Assembly (NCBI GenBank): GCA_963773105.1
Contig: CAVZAA010000006.1
Location: forward strand, 62,001 to 126,000
DNA: 64,000 nucleotides
Reading direction: 5' to 3'
DNA from: Trebonia sp963773105
Lineage (GTDB): Bacteria; Actinomycetota; Actinomycetes; Streptosporangiales; Streptosporangiaceae
The notes beneath the pieces are model-generated. The model had not been told where the DNA came from, did no database searches, and saw nothing but the letters and a program-made list of their open reading frames with translations. A program made the position numbers and the translations under genes. Of this stretch, positions 17,646 to 27,180 are shown piece after piece; position 1 is the stretch's first letter, and each line of letters starts with the position of its first letter.

Positions 17646-18494
17646 GTGATCGCGGAGCTGACGGCGGCGGGCGTGCTCGCGGGCATCCGCTGGGCGTATG
17701 AGTCGGCCACCAGACGGTCGCTTGAGACCTACTCCGAGGCCGACGGTCACGATCCCGCCTGGCTCGGCCACACCCGGTTCACCCTGTTCCGCGACCGCCT
17801 GGACCGGGTCTTTGCGTGCGCGCGGTACGCCGTTCCCGACGCCGACGGCAGGCTCGACCGTGACGTTCTCTACGCCGAGCTGTCCGAGCGGGACCTCAGC
17901 ACGATGCCCGCCCTCGCCCCCGGCCTGGTCCGGCGGAACGACGTGCGCGGCAGCGCCGGATGGGCCTACCGGCGCCATTGGTTCCTGATCGCCTCGGCCG
18001 AGTTCGGCCGTCTCGACACGCTGCCGTGGCTCGAGAAGTCCGTCACCAAGCAGCTCGTCGCCATGCAACCGGGCCCCGACCACCGCCAGCCGTCGCTGTT
18101 CGAGGACCTGCTCACCGACGGCGTGCTACCAGACGACCTAGTGCCCGCGGACGCCCCGCCAGGGACGGCCGTGCTACCGCGGCTCGACCCGCTGCTGCTG
18201 GCGGCCGACCGGCGGCTCAAGCTGCCCACGTTCATCGTCGCGCACACCCTCGACGCCGACAGCGGCGAGATCGAGCTGACCTTCGGCCGCCCCTGGCTCA
18301 ACCTGCGCGGTGGCTCGGCCTGGTACTGGCGGGAGAACCTGCTCACCGTGCCGCTCCCGGCTGTCCGCCGCACCGAGGTCACGGCGGCGGCCAAAATCGA
18401 CAAGCTCTCCGCGGTGCCCGACGCGCAGGTCCGGCTGCGCGTCATCGACGGCGGTCGCCGCACTGGCCGGGAACGCGACGGCGGACAGGCGTGA
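17646..18494 (+). CDS. Uncharacterised protein coupled to an ImmA/IrrE-type gene
   Basis: 282 residues from a GTG; the AGCAGGAA just upstream is too close to be ideal, so a later GTG (17671) is possible. No signal or membrane helix. Some distinctive stretches are AGIRWAYESATRRSLETYS, DPAWLGHTRFTLFRDRLDRVF, YRRHWFLIASAEFGR and the closing RRTEVTAAAKIDKLS. I do not recognise a domain. The stop overlaps the next gene's GTG in a GTGA, so the two are translated together. This pairing with an XRE-ImmA/IrrE peptidase suggests it may be the peptidase's target or the effector it controls. Confidence 0.8.
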   Translation: MIAELTAAGVLAGIRWAYESATRRSLETYSEADGHDPAWLGHTRFTLFRDRLDRVFACARYAVPDADGRLDRDVLYAELSERDLSTMPALAPGLVRRNDVRGSAGWAYRRHWFLIASAEFGRLDTLPWLEKSVTKQLVAMQPGPDHRQPSLFEDLLTDGVLPDDLVPADAPPGTAVLPRLDPLLLAADRRLKLPTFIVAHTLDADSGEIELTFGRPWLNLRGGSAWYWRENLLTVPLPAVRRTEVTAAAKIDKLSAVPDAQVRLRVIDGGRRTGRERDGGQA

Positions 18495-19655
18495 CGCCCG
18501 ACCGCACGCGCGCGGCCGACGTCGCGGCGTTCTTCGATGGGGCGCGCCTCACCCTCGGTCGGCAGCTGGCCGGCCTGCGCAAGTCCGAGCTGGCCCAGCT
18601 TCCTGGAGATGAGCCCCACCGCGGTCGCCGCCTGGGAGTCCGGCGCCAAGCGCCCGACGGCGGTGACGGTGGCCAGGCTCGCGCTCAGCCTGGGGGTCGA
18701 TCCCGGCTTCTTCGCCATGCGGCCCGATGACGTGGCGGCGCTGTCGTCCACCCCGCACTTCCGTTCCCTGCGCTCGACCACGCAGCTGGCCAGGGACCAG
18801 GCGTTCGCCTACGGGCAGCTCGCAGTGGACATCGCGACCAGCCTGGAAAAGCACGTCGAGTGCCCCGACCGGGACGTGCCGAGCTTCCCGGTGCCGATCG
18901 ACGCCGATCACCCGGACGGCGGCGGACCGGAACGGGCCGCGCGGCAGGTCCGCCGCCACTGGGGGATGAGCGCCGGCCCGGCCCCCCACCTGGTCCGCCT
19001 GCTGGAGAACCACGGTGTCCTCGTCGTCTTCAGCCCGCCCCAGGCCGCCAGCGTGGACGCGTACTCGTTCGACAGCCGCCTGCGCCCCGTCGTCGTGCTC
19101 AACCCGGTCAAGCACGACTACTACCGCCAGCGCTTCGACGTCGCCCACGAGCTCGGCCACCTAGTCATGCACAGCGACGCCGAGCCCGGCGGCCGGAGCG
19201 TCGAGGACCAGGCCAACCGCTTCGCGGCCGAGCTGCTGATGCCCGCGGCCGAGATCCGCGACGAGCTCCCCACCACCATGAACGGCGCCGCCTGGCAGTC
19301 CCTGGCCCGGTCCAAGGAGCGCTGGGGGGCCAGCATCCAGGCACTGCTGTACCGGGCCCGCCGGCTGGGCACCCTCACCGAGGTCTCCTACCGCAACGCC
19401 ATGGCCACGCTCACCAGCCGAGGCTGGCGGCGCGGTGAGCCCGGCCTGATCACCGTCCTCGAGCAGCCCTCGATGCTGCCCCGCGCCGTCGAGCTGCTGG
19501 CGGCCGAGGGCATCACCGAGTCCCACCTCCGCGACCAGTGCCGCGTTCCGGCCGAACTGTTCCGGACGGTGACGTCCCGCACCCCGCACCCGGCCGGGCC
19601 GGAAGGCGACACCGACCCGGCGCCCACCGCCCGCGTGACCTCGCTCTTCGGCTAG
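18491..19655 (+). pseudogene. XRE HTH + ImmA/IrrE metallopeptidase, single frameshift near the start
   Basis: The GTG at 18491 overlaps the previous stop. The first 37 codons read ADVAAFFDGARLTLGRQLAG then LRKSELAQ; an extra base near 18600-18603 then throws the frame. The continuing frame supplies LEMSPTAVAAWESGAKRPTA, completing the HTH. Downstream is the ImmA/IrrE (DUF955) Zn-peptidase: RQRFDVAHELGHLVMH holds the HExxH site, and NRFAAELLMPAAEI the third ligand region. About 387 residues if repaired. Family members cut a repressor or partner on a stress signal. Because the rest is perfectly preserved, a sequencing indel is as likely as true inactivation. Confidence 0.8.
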
Positions 19656-19750
19656 CCATGACCGACGACGCGGCGGGCGTCGGCCTACTACCGGGGGAGT
19701 ACATCGCCAGTGGCTGGTGGGCGGCGCCGATCGGCCCTACCCTGCGTAGC

Positions 19751-21130
19751 GTGAGCAATTCTCGGCCGACGTCGCCCAGCCGGGCACTCCCGGGCTGGGT
19801 CCGTCGCGCCTGGGATCGCCCGGGTGGCGGCCGCCGGCCTTCGCCTCGCGACGCGGCCATCGCGGTGGTGATCACCGTGATCGCGGTGGTCGCCGCCTAC
19901 GGCGAGGCGCATCCGTCCACGCCCGGCACCTACTTCACCGGCCAGCACCATCTGCCGCACACCCCGGACGCCGCGCTGCTGCTGGTCGCCGCGGCCGGCG
20001 CCGTCCTCGCCTGGCGGCACCGCTACCCGAGGCTCGTGCTGTGCGCGTCGACGGCGTTCGTCGTCGGCTACACCCTGCCCGGCTACGAGAACGGCGTGGC
20101 CTTGCTGCTGCCCGCCGTCGCGATGGGCACGCTGGCCGCCGATCCGTCGATGACGGCGCTGCGCTCGAGCGCGTGGGCGGTCGCGGTCACCGCCGTTCTG
20201 ATGGCCGCCACGGGGGCCGATAATCCCCTCGGGGCGACCGGCGGCGGCTTCTTCCTCATCCCGGCCAACCTCGCGGTCGCGCTCTTCGCCGGGATAGCGA
20301 TCGGCAGCCGCCGCGCCTACCTCGACGCCGAGCGCGCGCAGCTGGCCAGGCAGGCCGCGCAGGAGGCCCAGCGGGGCATCGACGAGGAGCGGTTGCGCAT
20401 CGCCAGGGAACTGCATGACGTGGTGGCGCACACCATGGCCACGATCACCGTGCAGGCCAGCGCGGCCGCGACCCTGCTGCGCGACCGCCCCGAGCGGGCG
20501 GCCGAATCCCTGCAGGCGATCCGCGCCGCGAGCAAGGACGGGCTGCGCGAGCTGCGAGCCATCCTCAACGTGCTGCGCGCGGCGAGCGGCGACGAGGACG
20601 GATGCGTCGACCCGGTCCAGCCGGCCGCCGGCCTGGCGCGGCTTGACGCGCTGGCGGCCGGGGTCCGGGCGGCCGGCCTGCCGGTCACGGTGACGGTTAC
20701 CGGTCAGCCGCGCGACCTGCCGGCGGTCACCGACCTGTCCGCGTTTCGCATCATCCAGGAGGCGCTGACCAACGCCATCAGCCACGCCGGCCCCGCCACC
20801 GCCGCCGTGACCGTGCACTACGCCGCCGAAAGCCTGGCCGTCGAGGTGACCGACACCGGGCGCGGCCTCTCACCGACCGCGCAGACCGAGTTCGCGGCCG
20901 GCACCGGCGCCGGGCACGGCCTGCGCGGCATGCGGGAGCGCGCCGCCGCCGCGGGCGGCGTCATGGAGATCGGCCCGCTGCCTGACCGTGGTTTCCGGGT
21001 CGCCGCGCGCTTCCCGCTCGACCCGCAGGCACCCGGCACCGCGCTGGCGCAGCCCGAGACCGCATCCGACGGCCAGCAGTGGACCCGCGACGACTCCGGC
21101 GCCAGCAGCCATCACGGCGGCCGCCCGTGA
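19751..21130 (+). CDS. NarL-type sensor histidine kinase (HisKA_3)
   Basis: About 459 residues from the GTG at 19751. TACCCT lies about 7 bases ahead, which would give a leaderless mRNA; an ATG at 19658 is the alternative. Four to five membrane helices (about 35-190) form the sensor. The dimerisation/phosphoacceptor helix is RIARELHDVVAHTMATITVQ, with His as the phosphorylated residue. The ATPase has FRIIQEALTNAISHAG (N-box), VTDTGRGLSP (G1) and GAGHGLRGMRERA (G2). It overlaps the response regulator start (GTGA), forming a two-component operon. The signal is unknown. Confidence 0.9.
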   Translation: MSNSRPTSPSRALPGWVRRAWDRPGGGRRPSPRDAAIAVVITVIAVVAAYGEAHPSTPGTYFTGQHHLPHTPDAALLLVAAAGAVLAWRHRYPRLVLCASTAFVVGYTLPGYENGVALLLPAVAMGTLAADPSMTALRSSAWAVAVTAVLMAATGADNPLGATGGGFFLIPANLAVALFAGIAIGSRRAYLDAERAQLARQAAQEAQRGIDEERLRIARELHDVVAHTMATITVQASAAATLLRDRPERAAESLQAIRAASKDGLRELRAILNVLRAASGDEDGCVDPVQPAAGLARLDALAAGVRAAGLPVTVTVTGQPRDLPAVTDLSAFRIIQEALTNAISHAGPATAAVTVHYAAESLAVEVTDTGRGLSPTAQTEFAAGTGAGHGLRGMRERAAAAGGVMEIGPLPDRGFRVAARFPLDPQAPGTALAQPETASDGQQWTRDDSGASSHHGGRP

Positions 21131-21858
21131 TCCGCGTGCTCCTGGCCGACGACCAGGGGCTGATCCGGGCCGGCTTCCGGGTACTGCTCGAGGCGGCCGG
21201 GGACGTCGAGGTGGTCGGCGAGGCGGTCAACGGGGAGCAGGCGGTCGCCTTGGCCAGGACCGAGCGCCCGGACGTGATCTTGATGGACATCCGGATGCCA
21301 GAGGTCGACGGGCTCGAGGCCACCCGCCGGGTCGCCGCCGACCGGGACCTGGCCGGGGTCAAGGTCGTCATCCTGACCACGTTCGAGACCGACGAGTACG
21401 TCTACCAGGCCCTGCGCGCGGGCGCGAGCGGCTTCCTGGTCAAGGACGCGGAGCCGGAGGATCTGATCCGCGCCGTCCGGGTGGTGGCTCGGGGCGAGGC
21501 GCTGATGTCCCCGAGCGTCACCCGCCGCCTGATCGCGATGTTCGCCAGCCGCGGCCCGGCGGCCGGACCGGGTGTCGGGCCGGGCCCCGGGGGCGGCCAG
21601 GGACAGCGCGCTGGCGCGGGTCGCCAACCGCCCGGTCGCGACCTTTCCCGTATTACCGAGCGTGAGCGCGAGGTCCTGTCGCTGGTCGCCGAGGGGCTAT
21701 CCAACGAGGAAATCGCGACCCGCCTCTACCTGAGCCCGCTGACCACCAAGACGCACGTCAGCCACATCATGACCAAGCTCGACGCCCGCGACCGCGCTCA
21801 GCTCGTCGTCATCGCCTACGAGTCGGGCCTGGTCGTCCCCGGGAGCAACGGAATCTAG
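21127..21858 (+). CDS. NarL/LuxR-family response regulator
   Basis: 243 residues. The GTG at 21127 overlaps the kinase stop; longer readings into the kinase are unlikely. Receiver domain: acidic pair LLADDQ, phosphoacceptor Asp54 in ILMDIRMPEVDG, Thr in VVILTTFE, Lys in GFLVKDAE. A Gly/Pro/Gln-rich linker (about 145-175) joins the LuxR HTH: ITEREREVLSLVAEGLSNEE, then KTHVSHIMTKL. It is expected to bind DNA when phosphorylated by the upstream kinase. A 52-54 bp palindromic repeat lies 30 bp after the stop. Confidence 0.94.
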   Translation: MIRVLLADDQGLIRAGFRVLLEAAGDVEVVGEAVNGEQAVALARTERPDVILMDIRMPEVDGLEATRRVAADRDLAGVKVVILTTFETDEYVYQALRAGASGFLVKDAEPEDLIRAVRVVARGEALMSPSVTRRLIAMFASRGPAAGPGVGPGPGGGQGQRAGAGRQPPGRDLSRITEREREVLSLVAEGLSNEEIATRLYLSPLTTKTHVSHIMTKLDARDRAQLVVIAYESGLVVPGSNGI

Positions 21859-21888
21859 AAACGCAAGCCAGGCGCCGTCCAGTCCTCG

Positions 21889-21942
21889 AATTATCATGCG
21901 ACAAAACAACCGGAAAACATATTGAAACGTCGCACAATAATT
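21889..21942. repeat. Dispersed palindromic element (REP-like), copy 1
   Basis: Arms AATTATCATGCGAC (21889-21902) and GTCGCACAATAATT (21929-21942) pair at 12 of 14 positions around a 26-nt spacer containing CGGAAAAC and TGAAAC. A second copy with perfect 13-bp arms and the same 26-nt spacer length is at 60208-60259; the spacers agree at about 19 of 26 bases. Both lie between convergent genes. It could act as a two-way terminator, but the conserved spacer argues for a repeat family. Confidence 0.8.
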
Positions 21943-21970
21943 CGGGGTTACCGACGATGCATATCAGGCG

Positions 21971-23451
21971 TTACTTGAGCACCAGATACGCGAGGCTGCC
22001 GAGCCCGGCGATGATGCAGTAGTACCCGAACGGGTTCAGCGACTTGTCTTCGCTGAAGTACTTGGTCAGGAACCGGATGGACAGGTAGGCCCCGAGGCCC
22101 GCGATCAGCGAGCCGAGGATGATCGGCCCGTGCATCCCCTTGCTGATCGGCCCGGTCAGGTCGTGCGCCTTCAGCGCGCCCGCGGCGAGGATGACCGGCG
22201 CCGAGAGCAGGAACGAGTACCGCACCGCGTCCTGGCGGGTGAGCCCGCGCCCCATGCCGGCCACCGTGACGATGCCGTCCCGGCTGATGCCGGGGAGCAG
22301 CGCGAGGATCTGCGCGGCGCCGATGAAAACCGCGCGCCCGAAGCCGATCGTGGACAGTCGCCGGTCGGCCTCCACCGCCGGATCGCCGCCGGCGCCGTTC
22401 GCCCCCGGCCGTTCGTCGCCGGACCGCCCGTGTCGCCCGCCCGGCTGCGGCCGCGAGCCGCGCGGGTCAAGCGCCTCTCGGGGGGCGCCACGCGGGTCGC
22501 CATCCTGCTGGCGGGCTTGGTCGCGCCAGGCGTCCGGCCCCGGTCCGGGCTGGGCGTCCCACGGCTGCTGCCCGTAGGGAGCCTGCTGCCCGTACCCCGG
22601 GCCCGCGGTCGGCGGCTGCGGCTGCCCGCCCCACGGATCCCGCCCGTACTGGTCCTGGCCGTATTGCGCTTGCCCGTACTGGTCCTGCCCGTACTGGCCG
22701 CCCCGGGTGGGCTGCCCGTCCGCGTCGTACTGGCCGCCCCGGATCGGCTGCCCGTCCGGGCCGTACTGCTGCCGCCGCCGCGCCGCTGCCAGTCGTCTTG
22801 CCCGTAGCGGGGGTCGGGCCCCTGCCACTGCTGCTGCCGCGGTTGCTGTGAGTACCCGGGCGGCGGCCCGCCCACGGGACGTCCGCCCGGCCCGCCGAAG
22901 CCCGGACTGCCGAAGCCCGGGCCGCCCGCGGGCCCGTCGAAGACAGGCACCGCCCGGCCGGCCGCCGGAGCCCCGCCGCCGGAGTTCTCCTTCTGCCGCC
23001 GCATCCGCTCACTCGCCAGCAGGATCACGCCGTTGACGGCCAGGAACGTCGCCGCAAGCTCGGGCTTGGCGAATATCTTCGTGAATTCCTTCTGCAGCAC
23101 CAACCCGACGATGCCCACCGGGATCGTCCCGAGGATGATCATCCAGGCCAGCCGCTGGTCGGGCGTCGCCACCCGGCGCTCCACGATGGAGGTGACGAAC
23201 CCGCGGACGATCCGCAGCCAGTCCCGCCAGAAGAACGCGATCATCGCAACCGCCGTCGCCACGTGCAGCCCGACGATGAACGCCAGGTACGGCGAGCCGG
23301 TGGCGGAGACGTTCAGCGTCTTAGCCCAGCTTCCGCCGATCAGCGCGGGAAGCAGCACGTTGTGCCCGAGGCTCGAGACCGGGAACAGCTCGGTCACGCC
23401 CTGTACGAGTCCGGTGACGGCCGCCTGGAGGTACGTGAGGTGGTACGACAT
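21971..23451 (-). CDS. uppP: Undecaprenyl-diphosphatase UppP/BacA with a long Gly/Gln/Tyr-rich insert and a frame break
   Basis: The membrane enzyme removes a phosphate from undecaprenyl diphosphate for cell-wall lipid recycling. N-terminal half: GLVQGVTELFPVSSLGHNVL, the first active-site region with the Q/ExxxE and SSxGH elements. C-terminal half: ALLPGISRDGIVTVAGMGRG (the PGxSRxxxT motif, with Asp where Ser is common). Between them, instead of a short loop, is about a 180-residue low-complexity insert with repeated QYGQDQYGQ/QYGQAQYGQ and Gly/Pro segments. The two halves are in different frames; the register is lost near 22770-22785, inside a GC-rich CCGCCGCCG run. Both enzyme halves are otherwise intact, so a sequencing indel is suspected. 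Starts at ATG 23451. Confidence 0.82.
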
Positions 23452-23483
23452 TGCGCGCGCCTCCCTTTCCGTGGTCTCGGGGT

Positions 23484-23519
23484 TTCAAAGCTTCATATGG
23501 AACGGACCCGGCCGACTCT
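23484..23519. repeat. Dispersed short motif, copy c
   Basis: Core CTTCATATGGAACGGACCCG, 33 bp upstream of the uppP start in its leader. Shares 15 or more consecutive-like positions with the copies at 1997-2036 and 8962-9002. Confidence 0.5.
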
Positions 23520-23778
23520 GGAACCCCACAACGCACCCAGGTCTGACCTGCCGACACCCCGACCAGAGTAGTTGAACGGACGGGGCTCGGGTGCCCGAGC
23601 GGCGGCAGGCTCATCCAGAAGGATGAGGTGAACCACGCTGACGCTGCGCCGACGGTGATTGTGCTTGCTTAATAACAATCAAGCCGCAGGTTTGGTCGTG
23701 GCGCAGATAGACATTCCCCCACGCGGCCCCACAATCACCAGCAGTAATGCCGTCAATGGGGCCGGAGGTCCACCCGTC

Positions 23779-25476
23779 ATGACGATGCCAACCGCACTCG
23801 AAATCGCACGACAGGCCACGCTAAAGCCAGTAATGGAAATCGCCGAGGACATCGGCATCCCGCCCTGGCTGGTCGAGCAGCACGGCGAGCACGTCGCCAA
23901 GATCGACCTCAGGGCCATCGAAGAGCTGCAGGACCGCCCGAAGGCCAAGTACGTCGTCGTCACCGCGATCACCCCCACCCCGCTGGGCGAGGGCAAGACG
24001 ACCACCACGATCGGCCTCGGCATGGCGTTCAGGCACATCGGCCGGAAGGCCACGATCGCCATCCGCCAGGCCAGCATGGGGCCGACGTTCGGCATCAAGG
24101 GCGGCGCGGCGGGCGGCGGCTACTCCCAGGCGGTCCCGTTCGAACTGCTCAACCTGCACCTGACCGGCGATATGCACGCGGTCACGGCGGCGCACAACCA
24201 GATTGCGGCGATGGTGGACAACAGCCTCTACGCGGGCAACGAGTTCGGGCTCGACCTGAACCAGATCACCTGGAAGCGGGTGATCGACGTCAACGACCGC
24301 GCGCTGAGAAACATTGTGATCGGCCTCGGCGCGGCCGGCGACGGCGTGCCCCGGCAGGCGGGTTTCGACATCACCGCCGCCTCGGAGGTGATGGCCGTTC
24401 TTGCGCTCTCTAAGGACCTCAAGGACCTGCGCGCGCGGCTGGGCCGCATCGTCGTCGGCTACACGAAGGCGGGCGAGCCGGTCACCGCCGAGCAGCTCAA
24501 GGCGGCCGGCGCGGCGGCGGTGATCATGCGCGAGGCGCTCAAGCCGAACCTGCTCCAGACGCTGGAGAACACGCCGGTCTTCGTCCACGCCGGTCCCTTC
24601 GGCAACATCGCGCACGGCAACAGCAGCGTGGTCGCCGACCTGATCGGCATCCATTCCGGCGACTTCCTGGTCACCGAGGCTGGGTTCGGGGCCGACATGG
24701 GCGCGGAGCGGTTCTTCAACATCAAGTGCCGCGTCTCCGGCCTCAAGCCGGACGCGGCGGTGGTCGTCGCGACCGTCCGGGCGCTGAAAAGCCACTCGGG
24801 CAAGTACCGCGTGGTGGCCGGCCGCGCGCTGCCCGAGGGCATGCTCGCGGAGAACCCCGAGGACGTGCTGATGGGCGCGGCCAACCTGCGCAAGCAGCTG
24901 GAGAACATCCGCGCGCACGGCATCGAGCCGGTCGTCGCGATCAACGCGATGCCATCGGACTTCCCGTCCGAGCGCGCCGCGATCCGCGAGGTCGCCGCGT
25001 CCATGGGCGTCCGGTCGGCGGTCGGCACGCACTTCGCGGACGGCGGCCGCGGCGCGGCCGAGATCGCGGAGGCGGTCGCCGAGGTCGCCGCGCAGCCCAG
25101 CAACTTCCGCTTCCTCTACCCGTCCGAGGCGTCGCTCAGGGAGAAGATCGAGGCCCTCGCCACCACGATCTACGGCGCCGACGGGGTGGACTACAGCCCG
25201 CTCGCCAGCCGCCAGCTCGACGGCTACGAGCGCAACGGGTTCGGCGGCCTCCCGGTCTGCATCGCCAAGACGCAGTACTCGCTGAGCCACGACGCCAACC
25301 TCAAGGGCGCGCCGACCGGCTTCCGGCTCCCGGTTCGCGAGGTCCGCGCCTCGGTCGGGGCCGGCTTCATCTACCCGATCTGCGGCGACATGCGGACGAT
25401 GCCCGGCCTGGCGGGCAAGCCCGCCGCCGTCTCCATCGACCTGGACGACGACGGCAACATCGTCGGCCTTTACTAG
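23779..25476 (+). CDS. fhs: Formate-tetrahydrofolate ligase
   Basis: 565 residues from the ATG at 23779, which has a perfect GGAGGT nine bases ahead; the frame is open upstream but not protein-like. Makes 10-formyl-THF from formate, THF and ATP in the cytosol. Signatures: P-loop TPTPLGEGKTTTT (about 65-77), RQASMGPTFGIKGGAAGGGY, HLTGDMHA, FVHAGPFGNIAHGNSS, and the C-terminal PICGDMRTMPGL. Length matches the family. The upstream gap contains GATTGT...ACAATC (23657-23680) as a possible operator; I could not fit a folate or ZTP riboswitch. It is near a MetE-like gene, so one-carbon metabolism is locally grouped. Confidence 0.95.
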   Translation: MTMPTALEIARQATLKPVMEIAEDIGIPPWLVEQHGEHVAKIDLRAIEELQDRPKAKYVVVTAITPTPLGEGKTTTTIGLGMAFRHIGRKATIAIRQASMGPTFGIKGGAAGGGYSQAVPFELLNLHLTGDMHAVTAAHNQIAAMVDNSLYAGNEFGLDLNQITWKRVIDVNDRALRNIVIGLGAAGDGVPRQAGFDITAASEVMAVLALSKDLKDLRARLGRIVVGYTKAGEPVTAEQLKAAGAAAVIMREALKPNLLQTLENTPVFVHAGPFGNIAHGNSSVVADLIGIHSGDFLVTEAGFGADMGAERFFNIKCRVSGLKPDAAVVVATVRALKSHSGKYRVVAGRALPEGMLAENPEDVLMGAANLRKQLENIRAHGIEPVVAINAMPSDFPSERAAIREVAASMGVRSAVGTHFADGGRGAAEIAEAVAEVAAQPSNFRFLYPSEASLREKIEALATTIYGADGVDYSPLASRQLDGYERNGFGGLPVCIAKTQYSLSHDANLKGAPTGFRLPVREVRASVGAGFIYPICGDMRTMPGLAGKPAAVSIDLDDDGNIVGLY

Positions 25477-25479
25477 GAG

Positions 25480-25524
25480 ATCAAGCCAGAACATCAATAC
25501 CCATGGTGAACGGTCCGTCGCTTC
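25480..25524. repeat. Dispersed short motif, weak copy d
   Basis: GATCAAG, then CCCATGGTGAACGGTCCGTC, just after the fhs stop. It resembles the copy at 41724-41766 (GATCAA, CCCATGATCTCGAACGGACC) more than the three strong copies. It contains the small palindrome ACGGTCCGT. Confidence 0.35.
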
Positions 25525-25618
25525 GCCTGTCCGGCTACCCAGACCGTCTGCGGGTGCCGCCATCAGTGCGAGCCTGGCCTTGGGGTCGGGCGTCAGCACG
25601 TTTCCTCGCACAGGCGCG

Positions 25619-27048
25619 TTAGGCGCGGTTCCCGTGATCGTCGGCTGCCAGTGCGTGGATCACGTCGTGCCGGTCCAGCCCCTTAGCGGCCAGGTGCCTG
25701 GCCTCCTGCCAGGTCTGCGCCGGGTCGTCGTTCCAGATCTCCTCGACGACGCGCCTGGCCGCCGCCACGAACTTCTCGCCCTCCGCGCCTTCAGGCGCGC
25801 ACTGCGCGAACTCGGCTGCCGTCACGACGGCGCGCCCGTCCGGGTTGGCAGCGTCGATGTCCGCGACGCCCGGATCGCGTTCGTCCGGGAACGGCACCGC
25901 GAACTCACGCCGGGCGCGCTGATCCGCCAGCCACGCGACGTCGGTGTCAGCTGCGACGAGATCACGCACGTATCCGCGCGCCAGCAACGCTGTCCGGGTC
26001 ATCGTAGGCAGCCTGGAACTCACTGAAGATCAGCGGCACTCGCTCCGTCAGGTGCTCGGTCGCCGCCTGGTCCAGGCTCTGGTAAACGGCGGCCCAGCGG
26101 ACCCACGCAGTCACCGTCGGCCGCAGGCCGTCATGGAGTTCGGCCGACAACGTGAACGTGTTCGGGACGTGCGCCAGCAGCAGGGCGGAGAGCCTCGTCG
26201 GCCCGACCTGGGCAGGCGGCTCGCCGGGGACGCGGCTGCTGTACCCGGTGAGCGCCTGCGCCCAGAACCGCGCGGTCTCCGGGTCGCCGGCGTCGGAACC
26301 GTGAGCGCTGCGCAGGAACTCATCGACGGCGGCCGCGCGGTCGGCGGCGGTGTAGACGACGGCCTTGCCAGGATCGTCCGACGGAAGTCGGCGGAGACGG
26401 GACTTGGCCAGCGGGAGGAACAGGGCCGAGGGAGCGCCGCGACCGAAGCCCGGCTCCTCGTCAGCCCGGGCGAGCGCTGGCTCGATGCGTCGTCTGGCCT
26501 CAGGCAGCGGTGATCTGCTCGAAGCGTTCCCACGGCTCGGCGTGGTCTCGCAGGGTCTTGATCATTCCGTCGGCGTTTTCGGTTATCACGATCATGTCGG
26601 CCAGCGGCAGTTCCGCGAGGTCGATCGCGACGAGCAGCGCGTGCTGCTCCGTGTCCTCATAGCGATACGTCACCACGATGACCTCGCGGTCGCCCGACGA
26701 CGTCGTACAAACGCCACGCCTGTTCGGGCGTCGGCCTCCCGATGCTGGTAACCCACTCCGGCGGATAGACGCCGTCGGCGGTGAACTCAGCGAGCGCCTC
26801 GCTCGCCTCCCGCTTGACCCTTCGCGGCCCGAGCGACATGAGAAGCCGGAGGTAAGCGGCCCCCTCGGCTCCGTCGGCCGAGGCTCATTCGCGGCAACAC
26901 TGACCAGAGCAGCGGTCAGCTGCGCCATCTCCGCGGCTGAGTGATCCAGCTCGGACAGCAGGCCGACCAGCGCCGAGGTCTCGATCTCCGCGTTGAGCAC
27001 GTCACCCGCCGCGATCGTCGTCCCCAGCTCGGCGAGGAAGCGATCCAT
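25619..27048 (-). pseudogene. Large uncharacterised actinobacterial protein, broken by about four frameshifts
   Basis: Read across frames, the minus strand gives one continuous protein of about 470 residues. It begins MDRFLAELGTTIAAGDVLNA at 27048; shifts frame near 26870 into LMSLGPRRVKREASEALAEF; near 26700 into REVIVVTYRYEDTEQHALLV; near 26505 into EARRRIEPALARADEEPGFG; and near 25985 into YVRDLVAADTDVAWLADQRA. It ends IWNDDPAQTWQEARHLAAKG, then LDRHDVIHALA. The last part resembles the DUF1841-like ends of actinobacterial proteins of unknown function. Four independent breaks make real decay much more likely than sequencing error. No catalytic motif recognised. Confidence 0.75.
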
Positions 27049-27180
27049 TGGATTGTCCTCGTTGACCGCAGGCCGCCGAATCGACTGGCTTGGCCGCTGA
27101 ATGACGGCTTTCTCTTCCCCACGGCGCCATCGTAGCCGCGTGCCGCCCGCGGGCCCCTCCGGGCGCGTTCGCTCGGCGAT

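Noticed and set aside
22640..22780. Short repeats in uppP as an intergenic repeat array
   Set aside because: They encode the QYGQ-type insert in frame with the C-terminal half of the enzyme.
23600..23778. Possible ZTP or THF riboswitch before fhs
   Set aside because: The conserved core sequences and pseudoknot of either class could not be matched. Only a short inverted repeat (GATTGT/ACAATC) is present.
23821..25611. 596-codon open frame antisense to fhs
   Set aside because: A mirror of the fhs codon pattern (Asp/Arg/Val-rich, no domain); fhs is unambiguous.
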